Shown: positions 7,856-19,063, counted from the first letter of the stretch. The stretch is DNA of 64,000 bases from Bacillus sp. Y1 (GCF_003586445.1 NZ_CP030028.1:2990501-3054500), one strand, 5' to 3'. Notes: generated by a model not told the origin, from the sequence alone. Numbers and translations: made by a program.

Positions 7856-8092
7856 CTATAACTGATCGATCATATTTAAGTAAAGTTGTTGCGGGGGGTG
7901 ACTGGAGAGTCGTTTCTCCTTTTGAGCTGATTCATTCATTTCTCTCATTTCAAGAGGAAAATCCACGTGACCACCTATAGGATAACCTTGAAGACTCTCA
8001 CTTGAAATAAACAATTCAATTCCATCTTCGGTAACAAAAAAGGCGTCTTCACTCAACATATACCGATGATGACATCTGCTTTTCGTTTGCAT
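7856..8092 (-). CDS. small hypothetical protein
   Basis: 78-aa soluble protein with no recognised domain. The N-terminal half (CHHRYMLSEDAFFVTEDGIELFISSES) looks like a small beta fold; the C-terminal half is polar. Start ATG 8092 is chosen because GGAGGG lies 6-7 bases upstream; the frame is open 11 codons further without a good SD. It is monocistronic, divergent from the methionine operon, and its promoter shares the 8093-8205 region. Confidence 0.55.
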   Translation of the reverse strand: MQTKSRCHHRYMLSEDAFFVTEDGIELFISSESLQGYPIGGHVDFPLEMREMNESAQKEKRLSSHPPQQLYLNMIDQL

Positions 8093-8205
8093 GAATTTCC
8101 CTCCACTTTTTGTTCTCAAACCCATTATATATTAAATGTTCTGAATATTCATATAGTAAATTTTAGGAAATTGTGAACAAAATTGTCGTTAATTTGTAAA
8201 AAAGA

Positions 8206-8235
8206 TTGACACTTAGCGATTTACTATAGTAAAGT
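8206..8235 (+). promoter_or_regulatory. promoter of the methionine operon
   Basis: Consensus -35 TTGACA (8206-8211) and a -10 like TAAAGT (8230-8235) at 18 bp. The predicted start is about 20 bases before the S-box aptamer. Confidence 0.6.
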
Positions 8236-8260
8236 TAGAAAAAATTAAATGTTTTGATTT

Positions 8261-8361
8261 CTTATCAAGAGAGGTCGAGGGTCTGGCCCTATGAAGCCTC
8301 AGCAACCATCAATTTTTTGAAAAGGTGCTAATTCCAGCAAGTATTTTACTTGGAAGATAAG
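8261..8361 (+). promoter_or_regulatory. SAM-I (S-box) riboswitch aptamer
   Basis: Shows the hallmark order of the S-box: CTTATCAAGAGAGG at the P1/P2 start, GGGTCTGGCCCTATGAAGCC, CAGCAACC, GGTGCTAATTCCAGCA and the closing TTGGAAGATAAG. SAM binding stabilises P1 and lets the terminator at 8385-8416 form, so the operon is off when SAM is plentiful (known mechanism). An open frame starting inside the platform (8366) is not the real gene start. Confidence 0.97.
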
Positions 8362-8384
8362 AAGAATGGCTCATGTTGATAACA

Positions 8385-8416
8385 AAGTCTTCTTCTTAGA
8401 GAGAAGACTTTTTTTT
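8385..8416 (+). terminator. S-box expression-platform terminator
   Basis: AAGTCTTCT (8385-8393) pairs with AGAAGACTT (8402-8410), followed by an uninterrupted T-run to 8416. It lies between aptamer and metI, as an OFF switch needs. Confidence 0.92.
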
Positions 8417-8443
8417 ATTATTTGGATGTTGGGAGAGACTAAA

Positions 8444-9550
8444 ATGTACAAAAACGAAACAAAGGTAGCGCAGATCGGGAACAGAAGTGAAACTCAAACC
8501 GGGACAGTAAACCCACCTGTTTACTTTTCGACAGCTTATCGACACGAAGGAATTGGCCAATCAACTGGCTTTGATTATATTCGCACAGGTAATCCAACAA
8601 GAAAACTTGTAGAGGCGGCAATTGCAGATTTAGAAGGCGGTGATCAAGGATTTGCCTGTAGTTCTGGAATGGCTGCAATCACTACCATTCTTGCACTCTT
8701 TGAATCTGGCGATGAATGGATCGTTTCAAGAGATCTATACGGTGGAACCTATCGAATTCTAGAGCAAGGATTTAAAAAATGGGGACTTTCGAGTACGTAT
8801 GTACAAACTCATGATGTGAACATCATCGAACAGGCCATTACAGAAAAAACGAAAGCCATATTTATTGAAACACCAACCAATCCTTTAATGGAAGAAACGG
8901 ATATTCAAACGGTTGCTGTACTAGCGAAGAAATATAATATTTTATTAATTGTCGACAATACGTTTTACACTCCTTTACTTCAAAGACCGATTGAGCTTGG
9001 AGCTGATATTGTCATTCATAGTGCTACCAAATACTTAGGTGGACATAATGATGTGCTAGCTGGCTTGATCGTCGGGAAAGGAAAAGAGGTTTGTGAACAG
9101 CTTGGATTCCACCACAACTCTATTGGAGCTGTTTTAAGTCCGTTTGACTCTTGGCTTCTTATTCGCGGGATGAAGACTTTAGCACTTAGAATGAAACAGC
9201 ATGAAAAAAATGCAAGACAGCTTGCAAGCTTCTTAAAGAATCATGAAAATGTAGTAGATGTTCTTTACCCAGGCCGTGGCGGCATGCTTTCCTTCCGAAT
9301 TAAAAAAGAAGAGTGGGTTAATTCATTCTTACAAAATCTCAACCTTATTACGTTTGCAGAAAGTCTTGGGGGTGTAGAAAGCTTCATTACATACCCAGCT
9401 ACACAGACACATGCGGATATTCCAGAAGAAGTTCGTTTTTCAATTGGTGTTTGTAATCGTCTGCTTCGTTTCTCTGTTGGTATTGAAGACGTGGAGGATT
9501 TAATTAAAGATATTGACCAAGCTCTTACTCGTTTAAGTTCGGAGGCATAA
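8444..9550 (+). CDS. metI: cystathionine gamma-synthase / O-acetylhomoserine thiolyase
   Basis: PLP enzyme (368 aa from the chosen start) that joins an activated homoserine to cysteine or sulfide, the entry of sulfur into methionine. The lysine for PLP is in SATKYLGGHND, and GNPTRK, FIETPTNP and VDNTF are family motifs. ATG 8444 (GGGAG 9 bases upstream) is preferred over an in-frame ATG at 8366, because the longer version would read through the riboswitch terminator stem. It is the first gene of the four-gene SAM-controlled operon and ends 2 bp before metC. Confidence 0.93.
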   Translation: MYKNETKVAQIGNRSETQTGTVNPPVYFSTAYRHEGIGQSTGFDYIRTGNPTRKLVEAAIADLEGGDQGFACSSGMAAITTILALFESGDEWIVSRDLYGGTYRILEQGFKKWGLSSTYVQTHDVNIIEQAITEKTKAIFIETPTNPLMEETDIQTVAVLAKKYNILLIVDNTFYTPLLQRPIELGADIVIHSATKYLGGHNDVLAGLIVGKGKEVCEQLGFHHNSIGAVLSPFDSWLLIRGMKTLALRMKQHEKNARQLASFLKNHENVVDVLYPGRGGMLSFRIKKEEWVNSFLQNLNLITFAESLGGVESFITYPATQTHADIPEEVRFSIGVCNRLLRFSVGIEDVEDLIKDIDQALTRLSSEA

Positions 9551-9552
9551 AA

Positions 9553-10740
9553 ATGACAAAAGAACACAATTTCTCATTTGAAACAAAACTACTTCATAAT
9601 GAACATAAATTTGATCCTACTAACGGTGCTGTTTCCGTTCCTATTCAACATGCATCCACCTTTCATCAGCACAGCGTGGATGAGTTTGGAAAATACGACT
9701 ATGGACGAAGCGCGAATCCAACTCGTGAAGCTTTTGAAACAGTCATTGCAAACCTTGAGGAAGGCACAAACGGATATGCCTTTTCATCAGGTATGGCAGC
9801 CATTTCGACTGCGTTTCTCCTTCTCTCTCAAGGAGACCATGTAGTGATCACGGAAGATGTATATGGTGGGACCTACAGAATGGTGACGGAAGTCCTTTCG
9901 CGTTTTGGAATCGAGCACACATTTGTTGATATGACGGACCTTACAGCTGTAAAACAAGCGATTCGTCCGAATACGAAGGTTTTCTATGTAGAAACTCCTT
10001 CCAATCCGCTTTTAAAGGTGACGGATATTCGAGCCATCAGTGACATTGCGAAAAGTGTTGGAGCTTTAACCTTTGTTGACAATACATTTTTAACACCTGC
10101 TCTACAAAAGCCATTACTTCTTGGTGCGGATGTCGTGCTTCATAGTGCCACGAAGTTTCTTTCTGGTCATAGTGATGTAGTTGCTGGTGCAATCGTTGTA
10201 AACGATCCTGACCTTGCTAAACAGATTGGATTTTTACAAAACTCTTTTGGCGCTGTGTTAGGCGTTCAAGATGCTTGGTTAGTGTTAAGAGGAATGAAGA
10301 CCTTATCGGTTCGGATGGACTTCTCAATGAAATCTACGCTAAAAATAGCGCACTTCTTGCAGAACCATCCTTCTGTGAAAAAAGTGTACTACCCTGGTCT
10401 TACTGATCATCCACAGTACGAAATACAAAAAGAACAATCAGAAGGTGCCGGTGCCGTTCTTTCGTTCGAACTTGAAAGTGAGGAAGCGGTAAAACAATTT
10501 GTTGAATTAACAGAGATCCCTGTATTTGCTGTTAGCTTAGGAGCTGTTGAATCGATCCTCTCTTACCCAGCGAAAATGTCACATGCGGCAATGCCGATTG
10601 AACAGCGTTTAAAAAGAGGAATCAGCCAAAGTCTCCTTCGCCTTTCTGTTGGCCTAGAACATCCAGATGATATCATTAAAGACTTCACGGCTGCCCTTGA
10701 AACGATAGCCGCGAAGAGCCAAGGAGAGAAAGTAAGATGA
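9553..10740 (+). CDS. metC: cystathionine beta-lyase
   Basis: 395-aa PLP enzyme splitting cystathionine into homocysteine, pyruvate and ammonia. It has the PLP lysine motif [23 protein letters not shown] and [11 protein letters not shown], and a C-terminal [11 protein letters not shown] typical of the trans-sulfuration family. Its close similarity in layout to metI shows that the pair are paralogues. SD GGAGG lies in the end of metI; its own end overlaps the next start by 4 bp, so translation is coupled. Confidence 0.93.
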   Translation: MTKEHNFSFETKLLHNEHKFDPTNGAVSVPIQHASTFHQHSVDEFGKYDYGRSANPTREAFETVIANLEEGTNGYAFSSGMAAISTAFLLLSQGDHVVITEDVYGGTYRMVTEVLSRFGIEHTFVDMTDLTAVKQAIRPNTKVFYVETPSNPLLKVTDIRAISDIAKSVGALTFVDNTFLTPALQKPLLLGADVVLHSATKFLSGHSDVVAGAIVVNDPDLAKQIGFLQNSFGAVLGVQDAWLVLRGMKTLSVRMDFSMKSTLKIAHFLQNHPSVKKVYYPGLTDHPQYEIQKEQSEGAGAVLSFELESEEAVKQFVELTEIPVFAVSLGAVESILSYPAKMSHAAMPIEQRLKRGISQSLLRLSVGLEHPDDIIKDFTAALETIAAKSQGEKVR

Positions 10741-12602
10741 GCCTTTTAGATAAACTGAAAAAAGACATTGTCATTGGTGATGGTGCAATGGGTACCCTTC
10801 TCTACTCTTATGGAACGGATAGTTGTTTTGAAGAGTTAAACCTGTCGCATCCGGATGATATTTTAAACATTCATAAGGCCTATCTACGAGCTGGAGCAGA
10901 TGTTATTCAAACGAACACATATGCTGCCAACTCCTTAAAGCTACAAAGATATGGCCTTGAAGATTCTGTAGAAAAAATTAATCGTGCTGCCGTAAAAATT
11001 GCGAAACAAGCTATTACAAATGAAAGTTTTGTTGTAGGAACCATTGGTGGTAACCGTGGCATCCGACACAACTCGTTTTCTTTAGAGGAAATTGTCCAAA
11101 GCTTTTCACAGCAACTACATTACTTATTACTTGAAGATATTGATGGCCTGTTACTTGAAACTTACTATGATTTAGATGAAATCGAAGCAGTCCTTTCTAT
11201 TGCGAGAAAGGAAACAAATTTACCTATTATTGCTCAAGTTTCCATGCAGGTCCCTGGCATTATGCAAAACCGAACGCCCATTAATGAAGCTCTTTTACGT
11301 TTAGAGAATCTTGGTGCTGATGTAGTGGGAGTGAACTGTCGACTTGGTCCCCATCATATGCTTGAAAGTTTGGAACAAGTTGAATTACCTAAAACGGCGC
11401 TTTTATCCGCGTACCCAAATGCTAGTCTTCCTACGTACACTGATGGAAAATTCCATTATGAAGGAGATGCGGATTATTTCCGAAAAAGTGCTCAGGAATT
11501 CAGAGCTCAAGGTGTTCGCCTTTTAGGAGGCTGCTGTGGTACGACTCCAGCCCATATTGAGGCCTTTGCTTCAGAGCTAAAAGGAACTTCACCTGTGACA
11601 GAAAAGCAAGTAGAAGTAAAAAAAGAAGTGGTTCAAGTGAAATCTGTACAACCAAAACGTACGGAACGTCCTCTACAGGAAATTGTTAAAGAAAGATCAT
11701 CAGTCATTGTAGAATTGGACCCACCTCGAAAGCTGAACACAAAGAAATTTTTTGAAGGAGCCCAAGCGCTTAAGGAAGCCGGTATTGATGCCATTACATT
11801 AGCTGATAATTCACTAGCGTCTCCAAGAATTTGTAATACTAGCTTGGCTCAATTGACAAAAACAAATATAGGCTTACGACCACTTGTTCACATTACTTGT
11901 CGTGATCGAAATATTATTGGTCTTCAATCTCATCTAATGGGACTTCATACCCTGGGATTACATGATATTTTAGCTATTACAGGCGACCCTGCCCGTGTCG
12001 GTGATTTCCCTGGTGCATCATCGGTATATGATGTCTCTTCATTCGAACTCATTAGCATGATTAAGCAGTTTAATGAAGGTCTGTCCCCTACTGGCAAGGA
12101 CTTAGGTGAAAAAGGTGTATTTTCTGTTGCTGCCGCATTTAATCCAAATGTAAAATATATAGATAAAGCTGTTTTACGTATGGAAAAGAAAGCAAAGTAT
12201 GGAGCAGATTACTTTATTACTCAACCTGTGTATTCAGAGGAAAAACTGTTAGAGATCTACCATGCAACTAGGCATATCAACGAACCTATTTACATTGGAT
12301 TAATGCCGCTAACATCGAGTAAAAATGCGGAGTTTCTTCATAACGAGGTACCTGGAATAAAAATTTCTGATTCTATTAGAGAGCTAATGGCTTCTTTAAA
12401 AGATGATCCTGTTCAGTCAGCTAATGAAGGAATCGCTATTACTAAGTCATTGATTGACGCAGCTTCTGAATTGTTTAATGGAATTTATTTAATTACTCCT
12501 TTTATGCGCTATGAAATGACCGCACAGCTCGCTACTTATACAAATACGATAAACAGCCAAGTGTTAAGGAGGAAGCTGAATGCAAACAGCATCGTTAAAT
12601 GA
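10737..12602 (+). CDS. yitJ: bifunctional homocysteine S-methyltransferase / 5,10-methylene-THF reductase
   Basis: 621-aa fusion as in B. subtilis YitJ. Residues 1-300 are a homocysteine-binding barrel ([17 protein letters not shown]; zinc cysteines in GGCCGTT at C266/C267). Residues 330-615 are a MetF-type FAD barrel ([23 protein letters not shown]). It makes methyl-THF and presents homocysteine. Together with the MetH downstream it can supply both the methyl donor and the acceptor step. The start overlaps metC by ATGA. Confidence 0.93.
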   Translation: MSLLDKLKKDIVIGDGAMGTLLYSYGTDSCFEELNLSHPDDILNIHKAYLRAGADVIQTNTYAANSLKLQRYGLEDSVEKINRAAVKIAKQAITNESFVVGTIGGNRGIRHNSFSLEEIVQSFSQQLHYLLLEDIDGLLLETYYDLDEIEAVLSIARKETNLPIIAQVSMQVPGIMQNRTPINEALLRLENLGADVVGVNCRLGPHHMLESLEQVELPKTALLSAYPNASLPTYTDGKFHYEGDADYFRKSAQEFRAQGVRLLGGCCGTTPAHIEAFASELKGTSPVTEKQVEVKKEVVQVKSVQPKRTERPLQEIVKERSSVIVELDPPRKLNTKKFFEGAQALKEAGIDAITLADNSLASPRICNTSLAQLTKTNIGLRPLVHITCRDRNIIGLQSHLMGLHTLGLHDILAITGDPARVGDFPGASSVYDVSSFELISMIKQFNEGLSPTGKDLGEKGVFSVAAAFNPNVKYIDKAVLRMEKKAKYGADYFITQPVYSEEKLLEIYHATRHINEPIYIGLMPLTSSKNAEFLHNEVPGIKISDSIRELMASLKDDPVQSANEGIAITKSLIDAASELFNGIYLITPFMRYEMTAQLATYTNTINSQVLRRKLNANSIVK

Positions 12603-15600
12603 ACAACTAAATAAACGAATTCTCATCATGGATGGTGCGATGGGTACGATGCTCCAACAAGAAGCATTAACAGCTAATGAATTTGGTGGAGAGGAGTACG
12701 AGGGTTGTAATGAAATTTTAAACCTCACTGCTCCTGATGTGATTGAAAAAATTCATCTAGAGTACTTACGTGCTGGAGCCGATATTATTGAAACCAATAC
12801 ATTCGGTGCCACTAGTCTTGTATTGGATGAATACGATTTAGGCTCTAAAGCGTATGAAATTAATGTGGTCGCTGCCAAGCTAGCAAGAAAGGCGTGTGAT
12901 CAAATATCTACACCTGAGTGGCCACGCTTTGTCGCAGGTTCCCTTGGTCCTACAACCAAAACATTAAGTGTAACCGGTGGAACAACCTTTTCTGCTTTAG
13001 TTGAAACATATGAGGAGCAAGTACTCGGACTTCTAGATGGTGATGTAGATTTACTGCTTCTTGAAACTAGCCAGGACTTGTTAAATGTAAAAGCTGGATT
13101 TTTAGGAATCCAAAGAGCCTTCGACCTTCGTAACCGCAAGCTTCCTATTATGATTTCAGGCACGATTGAACCGATGGGAACAACACTTGCTGGTCAATCC
13201 ATTGAAGCCTTTTATATTTCCATTCAACATATGAACCCTATAGCAGTTGGACTAAATTGTGCAACAGGACCTGAGTTCATGCAGGATCATATTCGTTCCC
13301 TTTCTTCCCTATCAAACTCGGCAATCAGTTGTTACCCTAACGCTGGTTTACCTGATGAAGAAGGTCATTATCATGAAACACCTGATTTGCTAGCAAAAAA
13401 GCTTGGTAACTTCGCTGCTGAAGGCTGGATTAATATTGTTGGTGGTTGTTGTGGTACAACTCCTGAACATATTAAAGCTATTTCTGATGAGATGAAGAAA
13501 TACAAGCCTCGTCAACGAATTGAAAACCATGCCCACATGGTGTCAGGCATTGAGCCATTTGTATACGATGATCCAACTCTGCGACCAATCATGGTTGGGG
13601 AACGAACAAATGTTATCGGGTCAAGAAAGTTTAAAAGATTGATTAGCGAAGGGAAAATTGAGGAAGCTTCGGAAATTGCGCGTGCTCAAGTGAAAAACGG
13701 AGCTCACGTCATCGACATCTGCTTAGCAGATCCTGACCGTGACGAAATTGTTGATATGGAGAACTTTATTCAGGAAGTTGTTAAAAAAGTAAAGGTTCCT
13801 TTAGTTATAGATTCAACTGATGACAAAGTTCTAGAAAAGGCACTTAGTTATTCTCAAGGTAAAGCCATTATAAACTCCATTAATCTTGAAGATGGCGAAG
13901 AAAAATTCGAATCAGTTTCCAAACTCGTTCACCAATATGGCGCTGCAATTGTTGTTGGGACCATTGACGAAAAAGGAATGGGTGTCACTGCCGAGAAAAA
14001 ACTAGAGGTAGCGAAACGATCTTATGATCTCCTAGTTAACAAATATGGTGTTCCTCCTCAGGATATTATTTTTGATCCACTTGTATTCCCTGTTGGGACT
14101 GGAGATGAACAATACATTGGTTCTGCAAAAGCAACAGTTGATGGAATTCGAATGATCAAAGAGAAGATGCCTGAAACTCAAACAATATTGGGAATCAGTA
14201 ATGTATCCTTCGGTCTTCCACCTGTGGGACGTGAAGTGTTGAATTCTGTATTCCTTTATCACTGTACAGTTGCTGGATTGGATTACGCGATTGTAAATAC
14301 AGAAAAACTCGAACGTTTTGCAAGTATTCCACCTGAGGAAGTAAAAATGGCTGAAGATCTTCTTTTCCATACTACCGATGAAACACTAGCTGTTTTCACA
14401 GATTTTTACCGAGAAAAGAAAAAAGAAGCCAAAAGCACACTACCGGATATGACGTTAGAGGAGCGACTCGCTTACTATATCGTTGAAGGGACAAAAGAAG
14501 GATTAATCCCTGACTTAGAGATTGCTTTATCAACCTACCCTGCCCCACTAGATATCATTAATGGTCCATTAATGGATGGTATGAAGGAAGTAGGTCGCCT
14601 ATTCAATGACAATCAATTGATCGTAGCAGAGGTACTTCAAAGTGCTGAAGTAATGAAAGCCTCCGTTTCCTTCTTAGAACCACATATGGAAGCAGGAGAT
14701 ACATCTGCATCAAAAGGAAAAGTAATCCTAGCTACTGTAAAAGGCGATGTTCATGATATCGGTAAAAACTTAGTGGATATTATCTTAAGCAATAATGGAT
14801 ATGATGTAGTTGATTTAGGTATAAAGGTAACCCCAACTACATTAATCGAATCAATAAAAAAGGAAAATCCCGACATTGTTGGATTATCAGGGTTACTAGT
14901 AAAGTCCGCTCAACAAATGGTCCTGACTGCTCAAGACATGAAACAAGCAGGAATTAATGTTCCAATTTTAGTTGGCGGTGCAGCTCTATCAAGAAAATTT
15001 ACTGACACGAAAATTTCTAAAGAGTACGATGGTTTAGTATTGTACGCTAAGGATGCGATGAATGGGTTAAGTCTAGCTAACCAGCTCCAAGATGAAGAAG
15101 AGCTGAAAAAGCTGGAGATTGAGCATGCAGAAAAACAAGAGCGTTTAGCTAGTACAAGCACCGACTCAAGAACTTCAACAGCTTCAGCTACAGCCGTTAA
15201 GGTTCGCTCAAAAACAAAACAAGACTTTATCGTTCAAGCTCCAAAGGACCTTAAAAGACATATTTTACGACAATACTCTCTTGCCCATATTGAGCCATAT
15301 ATTAATGAACAAATGCTTATTGGTCATCATTTAGGGGTAAAAGGAACGATTGAAAAGCTTTTAGCAGCTCAAGATGAAAAAGCGTGGAAAGTAAAAAATG
15401 TTGTTGATGAGCTAAAGACAGATGCAAAACAAAAGGGTTGGATTAAACCCCAAGCAGTTTATCAGTTTTATCCTGCTCAATCAAAAGATGAGAGTATCTT
15501 TATCTATAATCCTGAAAATCATTCAGAAATTATTGAAACCTTTACGTTCCCTCGTCAGGAAACAGAACCATTTTTGTGCTTAGCAGATTATGTTAAATCT

Positions 15601-16032
15601 GTTGACTCTGGTGAAATGGATTATGTTGGTTTCTTTGCAGTAACTGCAGGCACAGGGATTCGTCAGGTCGCTGAAGAATTAAAACAGGCTGGAAAGTTTT
15701 TGGAAAACCATGCTCTTCAAGCTTTAGCTCTAGAGACTGCTGAAGGATTTGCAGAATTCATTCATCGCCTCATGCGTGACCAGTGGGGATTCCCAGATCC
15801 GGTTAGCATGACGATGAAGGATCGATTCTCGGCTAAATATACTGGTCAACGCTTCTCCTTTGGATACCCAGCTTGTCCAGATCTTGAAGATCAAACAAGA
15901 CTATTCTCGCTTCTGAAGCCTGAGGAAATAGGCATTCAATTAACAGAAGGTTTTATGATGGAGCCTGAAGCTTCTGTTACAGCAATGGTATTTTCACATC
16001 CAGAAGCCCGTTACTTCAATGTTTTAAGATAA
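12580..16032 (+). CDS. metH: cobalamin-dependent methionine synthase
   Basis: 1150-aa modular enzyme transferring the methyl group of methyl-THF to homocysteine through B12. Modules in order: homocysteine barrel (1-310, zinc pair C290/C291 in GGCCGTT); pterin barrel (340-600, [14 protein letters not shown]); B12 cap and Rossmann module (640-860, with D723-H725-G in GDVHDIGKN supplying the cobalt-ligating His); a low-complexity linker; and the SAM reactivation domain (920-1150). It starts 23 bp inside yitJ with AAGGAGG. Length is normal. Its presence implies that the cell makes or imports B12. Confidence 0.96.
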   Translation: MQTASLNEQLNKRILIMDGAMGTMLQQEALTANEFGGEEYEGCNEILNLTAPDVIEKIHLEYLRAGADIIETNTFGATSLVLDEYDLGSKAYEINVVAAKLARKACDQISTPEWPRFVAGSLGPTTKTLSVTGGTTFSALVETYEEQVLGLLDGDVDLLLLETSQDLLNVKAGFLGIQRAFDLRNRKLPIMISGTIEPMGTTLAGQSIEAFYISIQHMNPIAVGLNCATGPEFMQDHIRSLSSLSNSAISCYPNAGLPDEEGHYHETPDLLAKKLGNFAAEGWINIVGGCCGTTPEHIKAISDEMKKYKPRQRIENHAHMVSGIEPFVYDDPTLRPIMVGERTNVIGSRKFKRLISEGKIEEASEIARAQVKNGAHVIDICLADPDRDEIVDMENFIQEVVKKVKVPLVIDSTDDKVLEKALSYSQGKAIINSINLEDGEEKFESVSKLVHQYGAAIVVGTIDEKGMGVTAEKKLEVAKRSYDLLVNKYGVPPQDIIFDPLVFPVGTGDEQYIGSAKATVDGIRMIKEKMPETQTILGISNVSFGLPPVGREVLNSVFLYHCTVAGLDYAIVNTEKLERFASIPPEEVKMAEDLLFHTTDETLAVFTDFYREKKKEAKSTLPDMTLEERLAYYIVEGTKEGLIPDLEIALSTYPAPLDIINGPLMDGMKEVGRLFNDNQLIVAEVLQSAEVMKASVSFLEPHMEAGDTSASKGKVILATVKGDVHDIGKNLVDIILSNNGYDVVDLGIKVTPTTLIESIKKENPDIVGLSGLLVKSAQQMVLTAQDMKQAGINVPILVGGAALSRKFTDTKISKEYDGLVLYAKDAMNGLSLANQLQDEEELKKLEIEHAEKQERLASTSTDSRTSTASATAVKVRSKTKQDFIVQAPKDLKRHILRQYSLAHIEPYINEQMLIGHHLGVKGTIEKLLAAQDEKAWKVKNVVDELKTDAKQKGWIKPQAVYQFYPAQSKDESIFIYNPENHSEIIETFTFPRQETEPFLCLADYVKSVDSGEMDYVGFFAVTAGTGIRQVAEELKQAGKFLENHALQALALETAEGFAEFIHRLMRDQWGFPDPVSMTMKDRFSAKYTGQRFSFGYPACPDLEDQTRLFSLLKPEEIGIQLTEGFMMEPEASVTAMVFSHPEARYFNVLR

Positions 16033-16039
16033 TTGCTAG

Positions 16040-16073
16040 AAAGTGTTTAGCCTAACAAGCTAAACACTTTTTT
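16040..16073 (+). terminator. terminator of the methionine operon
   Basis: 12-bp stem AAAGTGTTTAGC / GCTAAACACTTT with a 7-base loop, then TTTTGTGTTTTTTT. Confidence 0.93.
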
Positions 16074-16134
16074 GTGTTTTTTTCCCTATTTTTCTACTAA
16101 AATAAAAGTAATGACTAATAGAATAGGTGATTCA

Positions 16135-16848
16135 ATGGATTTTTCAATTACTCCTTTAGGTGATGCTGCACTAATGATTGAATTCCAAGCGACTGGGTTA
16201 AGTGATAGAGCAAATGAATTCGTCCACTCTGCGTATCATTTACTCTCAAAACGGTCAGTACCAGGAATGATCGCTTTGGTTCCTGCGTATACAACCTTAA
16301 CGCTTCACTATGAACCTTCTTCCATAAAATCGGATTATCCATATCAGCACATGAAAATGATCATCCAAGAATTATTGCGAAAAAGTTTAAAAACGGACAC
16401 TAGACATGGAAATTGTTTTCTTATCCCAGTATGCTATGAGCCTCCTTTTTCTTTGGATTTAACAGAGGTTGCTCAAGTTCACCACCTAACCATGGAAGAA
16501 GTAATTCATTTTCATACAAAGCAAATTTATCAAGTTAGCTTTATCGGCTTTTCACCAGGCTTTCCTTTTTTAAGTGGACTGCCTAAATCAATCGCTACCC
16601 CTAGAAAAGAAAATCCTAGAACACTTGTGAAAGCTGGCTCTGTTGGTATTGCAGGTGAACAAACGGGAATCTACCCTACCGATAGTCCTGGTGGCTGGCA
16701 AATTATCGGTCAAACACCGATTCGTATTTATTATCCCGAAAAGAAGGAGCCCACACTTTTTGCGCCAAGCGATACGATCCGTTTTTACCCGATAACAGCT
16801 AAACAGTATTACCAACTGGAGGAATCTCATGAGTATAACTGTCCTTAA
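16135..16848 (+). CDS. pxpB: 5-oxoprolinase subunit PxpB (KipI family)
   Basis: 237-aa subunit of the ATP-dependent 5-oxoprolinase that opens the 5-oxoproline ring to glutamate. It is in the family of B. subtilis KipI, also described as a KinA inhibitor. Motifs: GDAALMIEF near the start; FIGFSPGFPFLSGLP; and the C-terminal cyclophilin-like part with PRTLVKAGSVGIAGEQTGIYP and SPGGWQIIGQTP. ATG 16135 has AGGTGAT upstream; ORF extensions to 16072 run back into the terminator. Overlaps pxpC by 20 bp. Confidence 0.92.
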   Translation: MDFSITPLGDAALMIEFQATGLSDRANEFVHSAYHLLSKRSVPGMIALVPAYTTLTLHYEPSSIKSDYPYQHMKMIIQELLRKSLKTDTRHGNCFLIPVCYEPPFSLDLTEVAQVHHLTMEEVIHFHTKQIYQVSFIGFSPGFPFLSGLPKSIATPRKENPRTLVKAGSVGIAGEQTGIYPTDSPGGWQIIGQTPIRIYYPEKKEPTLFAPSDTIRFYPITAKQYYQLEESHEYNCP

Positions 16849-17803
16849 GCCTGGTCTCCTCACAACCATACAAGATCTAGGTCGTACCCACTATCAAGCC
16901 AAGGGGATTGGCACTTCAGGTGCGCTAGATCTTCACTCTCATCGGCTTGCTAATTGGCTTGTGGGAAATGAAGATAACGAAGCAACGATTGAAATCACCC
17001 TTATTGGCCCTACTCTACTGTTCCAATGTTCAGCAGTCATTTCGATATGTGGAGCAGATCTTTCCCCTACAATAAATGGTATTAAAATAGACATCGGAAG
17101 AACGCTCCAGGTTTTAAAGGGAGATGTTCTCTCATTTTCTGCCATTCGTAACGGTAGTCGGGCGTATCTTGCTGTAAGTGGAGGTATCCATACTCCTTCC
17201 AAATTTGGGAGTAGAAGTACTGATATCAGGTCACAAATTGGTGGCCACTATGGGAGGCCCTTACAAGCTAAAGATCAATTATTGATCTCATCAAGTTATT
17301 TATTACATCGTATACAATGGAAGCTCTCCCCTGAATTACATAGCCATGTGACGGAAAATAGAAAAGTACGATTTACAAAAGGAAAGCAATACGGTCTCTT
17401 TACAAACAGTAGCCATCAAGCGTTTTTCACTTCAGACTTTCAAATTAATAAAGATTCAAATCGAATGGGAATCCGACTAAATGGAAATCCCCTTCAATTA
17501 CAAACAAAACAGGAGCTTGTTACTGAGGGAGTGGCACATGGTTCTGTTCAAGTTCCTCCAAATGGACAGCCCATCATCCTTCTATCAGATAGACAAACAA
17601 CTGGAGGGTATCCGAAAATAGCACAAATCGCATCCGTAGACCTCCCCTATCTAGCACAAAAAAAACCAGGAGAAATGGTAAATTTTGAAGAAATCACCTT
17701 ACAAGAATCTCAAAAATTATATGGTAGGATGAATCATCTTATGCGGGTGCAAAAGGCAATCATTAAATTAGGATTAAAAGGAGTGATTCAACATGGAGGT
17801 TGA
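16829..17803 (+). CDS. pxpC: 5-oxoprolinase subunit PxpC (KipA family)
   Basis: 324-aa biotin-dependent-carboxyltransferase-like subunit (KipA/AHS2) paired with PxpB. Motifs: LKPGLLTTIQDLGR at the N-terminus, GALDLHSHRLANWLVGN, and LLSDRQTTGGYPKIAQIASVDL toward the end. SD GGAGG lies 8 bases upstream of ATG inside pxpB. It overlaps pxpA by 11 bp, so all three subunits are translationally coupled. Confidence 0.92.
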   Translation: MSITVLKPGLLTTIQDLGRTHYQAKGIGTSGALDLHSHRLANWLVGNEDNEATIEITLIGPTLLFQCSAVISICGADLSPTINGIKIDIGRTLQVLKGDVLSFSAIRNGSRAYLAVSGGIHTPSKFGSRSTDIRSQIGGHYGRPLQAKDQLLISSSYLLHRIQWKLSPELHSHVTENRKVRFTKGKQYGLFTNSSHQAFFTSDFQINKDSNRMGIRLNGNPLQLQTKQELVTEGVAHGSVQVPPNGQPIILLSDRQTTGGYPKIAQIASVDLPYLAQKKPGEMVNFEEITLQESQKLYGRMNHLMRVQKAIIKLGLKGVIQHGG

Positions 17804-18548
17804 TCTGAATTGTGATTTAGGCGAAAGCTTTGGTGTTTATAAGCTTGGAAATGACCAAGAAATGATGAAATATATCACTTCGGCTAACATCGCATGTGGT
17901 TTTCATGCAGGCGACCCGATTACAATGAGAGAAGCTGTTTTAATGGCCTTATCCAACGGGGTATCTATAGGCGCGCACCCTGGTTTAGCTGATTTAAGAG
18001 GGTTTGGTCGGAGAAATATACACATCTCTCCTAAAGATGCCTATCATGATGTTATATATCAAATCGGAGCATTAGAAGCATTTGTCAAATCAGAGGGTGG
18101 ACTATTACGACATGTAAAACCTCATGGAGCTTTATATAATTTATGTGCTGAGGATGAGGCACTCTCTGAGGCTGTTGCAGAAGCTGTTTATCGAGTGGAT
18201 CCTAATTTATATTTATATGGGTTAAGCGGAAGTAAATTAATTGAAGCAGGCAGGAAACTTGGTCTAAAAACCGTAAATGAGGTGTTTGCGGACCGAGCTT
18301 ATATGGAAAACGGGACACTTGCACCAAGACATATGGAAGGTGCCGTCATTAGCGACGAAAATACTTCCATCCACCAAGTACTTCAGCTAGTTCTTGAAAA
18401 GCGGGTAAAAACTATAATGGGAAGTGAAATCCCATTACAAGCAGACTCTATTTGCTTACATGGTGATGGGAATAAAGCCGTTGAAATGGCAAAATTAATT
18501 TCTTCCACACTTAAGAACAAAGGAGTAATTTTAAAACCATCCTTATAA
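17793..18548 (+). CDS. pxpA: 5-oxoprolinase subunit PxpA (LamB/YcsF family)
   Basis: 251-aa YcsF/LamB-type barrel subunit. It begins VDLNCDLGESFG, with ANIACGFHAGDP, IGAHPGLADLRGFGRR and HVKPHGALYN, the diagnostic stretches with putative metal or catalytic His and Asp residues. It is the last gene of pxpBCA and ends at a terminator. The usual Nramp or KipR neighbours of the B. subtilis locus are absent here. Confidence 0.94.
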   Translation: MEVDLNCDLGESFGVYKLGNDQEMMKYITSANIACGFHAGDPITMREAVLMALSNGVSIGAHPGLADLRGFGRRNIHISPKDAYHDVIYQIGALEAFVKSEGGLLRHVKPHGALYNLCAEDEALSEAVAEAVYRVDPNLYLYGLSGSKLIEAGRKLGLKTVNEVFADRAYMENGTLAPRHMEGAVISDENTSIHQVLQLVLEKRVKTIMGSEIPLQADSICLHGDGNKAVEMAKLISSTLKNKGVILKPSL

Positions 18549-18553
18549 CAAAG

Positions 18554-18584
18554 AAAGAAGCGCCATTTATTGCTGCGCTTCTTT
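18554..18584. terminator. bidirectional terminator (pxpA / coiled-coil gene)
   Basis: 10-bp stem AAAGAAGCGC / GCGCTTCTTT with an 11-base loop; T-rich on the plus strand, and close to the stop of the converging minus-strand gene. Confidence 0.82.
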
Positions 18585-18934
18585 TACTCTGTTAGTGATT
18601 CCTTCAGGAGAAGCATTTCTTCCTCCGTTTTCGCGATCTTCAACAACTGTCTATCCAATCTTTTCGATATATTATCAAAGTTTTTTTGATAACTAGCCTG
18701 CATTTTTGAAAAAGTATCCTCTATGACGACGGTCACTTTTTCATAGGGATGTTCCTCAATCTTCTGTAATAATTCCTTGATATCACCTATATCAATTTGA
18801 TTAACAGCTACACGATGCTCAATGCTGTTCACTTTCTCAAGCGTTGCAAGTCTTGATTCAATAGAATCTAATTTTGAGTTTACATTTATATTGATTTCAT
18901 TTAAGAGCCGCACTAATTGCGTCATCTCACTCAT
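18584..18934 (-). CDS. small coiled-coil protein of unknown function
   Basis: 116 aa, highly charged, no cysteine or signal peptide. Heptad-like repeats (residues 5-60 and 75-112) predict two helices able to form a coiled coil, for example in LLNEININVNSKLDSIESRL. ATG 18934 is preferred, with GAGGGG 8 bases upstream. Not recognised as a named family. It stands alone between convergent pxpA and the ComFB gene. Confidence 0.6.
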   Translation of the reverse strand: MSEMTQLVRLLNEININVNSKLDSIESRLATLEKVNSIEHRVAVNQIDIGDIKELLQKIEEHPYEKVTVVIEDTFSKMQASYQKNFDNISKRLDRQLLKIAKTEEEMLLLKESLTE

Positions 18935-19063
18935 GTTCAAAACCCCTCAATGTTTTTTCTAATTGTATCATTTACAACATAAGAAAGGTGTTACAGAACT
19001 TCGTTATTTTCGTGTCAAAAAAACAAACGTTTCAATTTCTTGGTTGACTACATATAGTCATTT

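Noticed and set aside
8366..8443. N-terminal extension of metI starting at ATG 8366
   Set aside because: It would translate the S-box terminator stem; the SD-supported ATG 8444 gives the usual enzyme length.
14032..14370. 112-aa minus-strand ORF inside metH
   Set aside because: Antisense shadow within a highly conserved gene; no domain.
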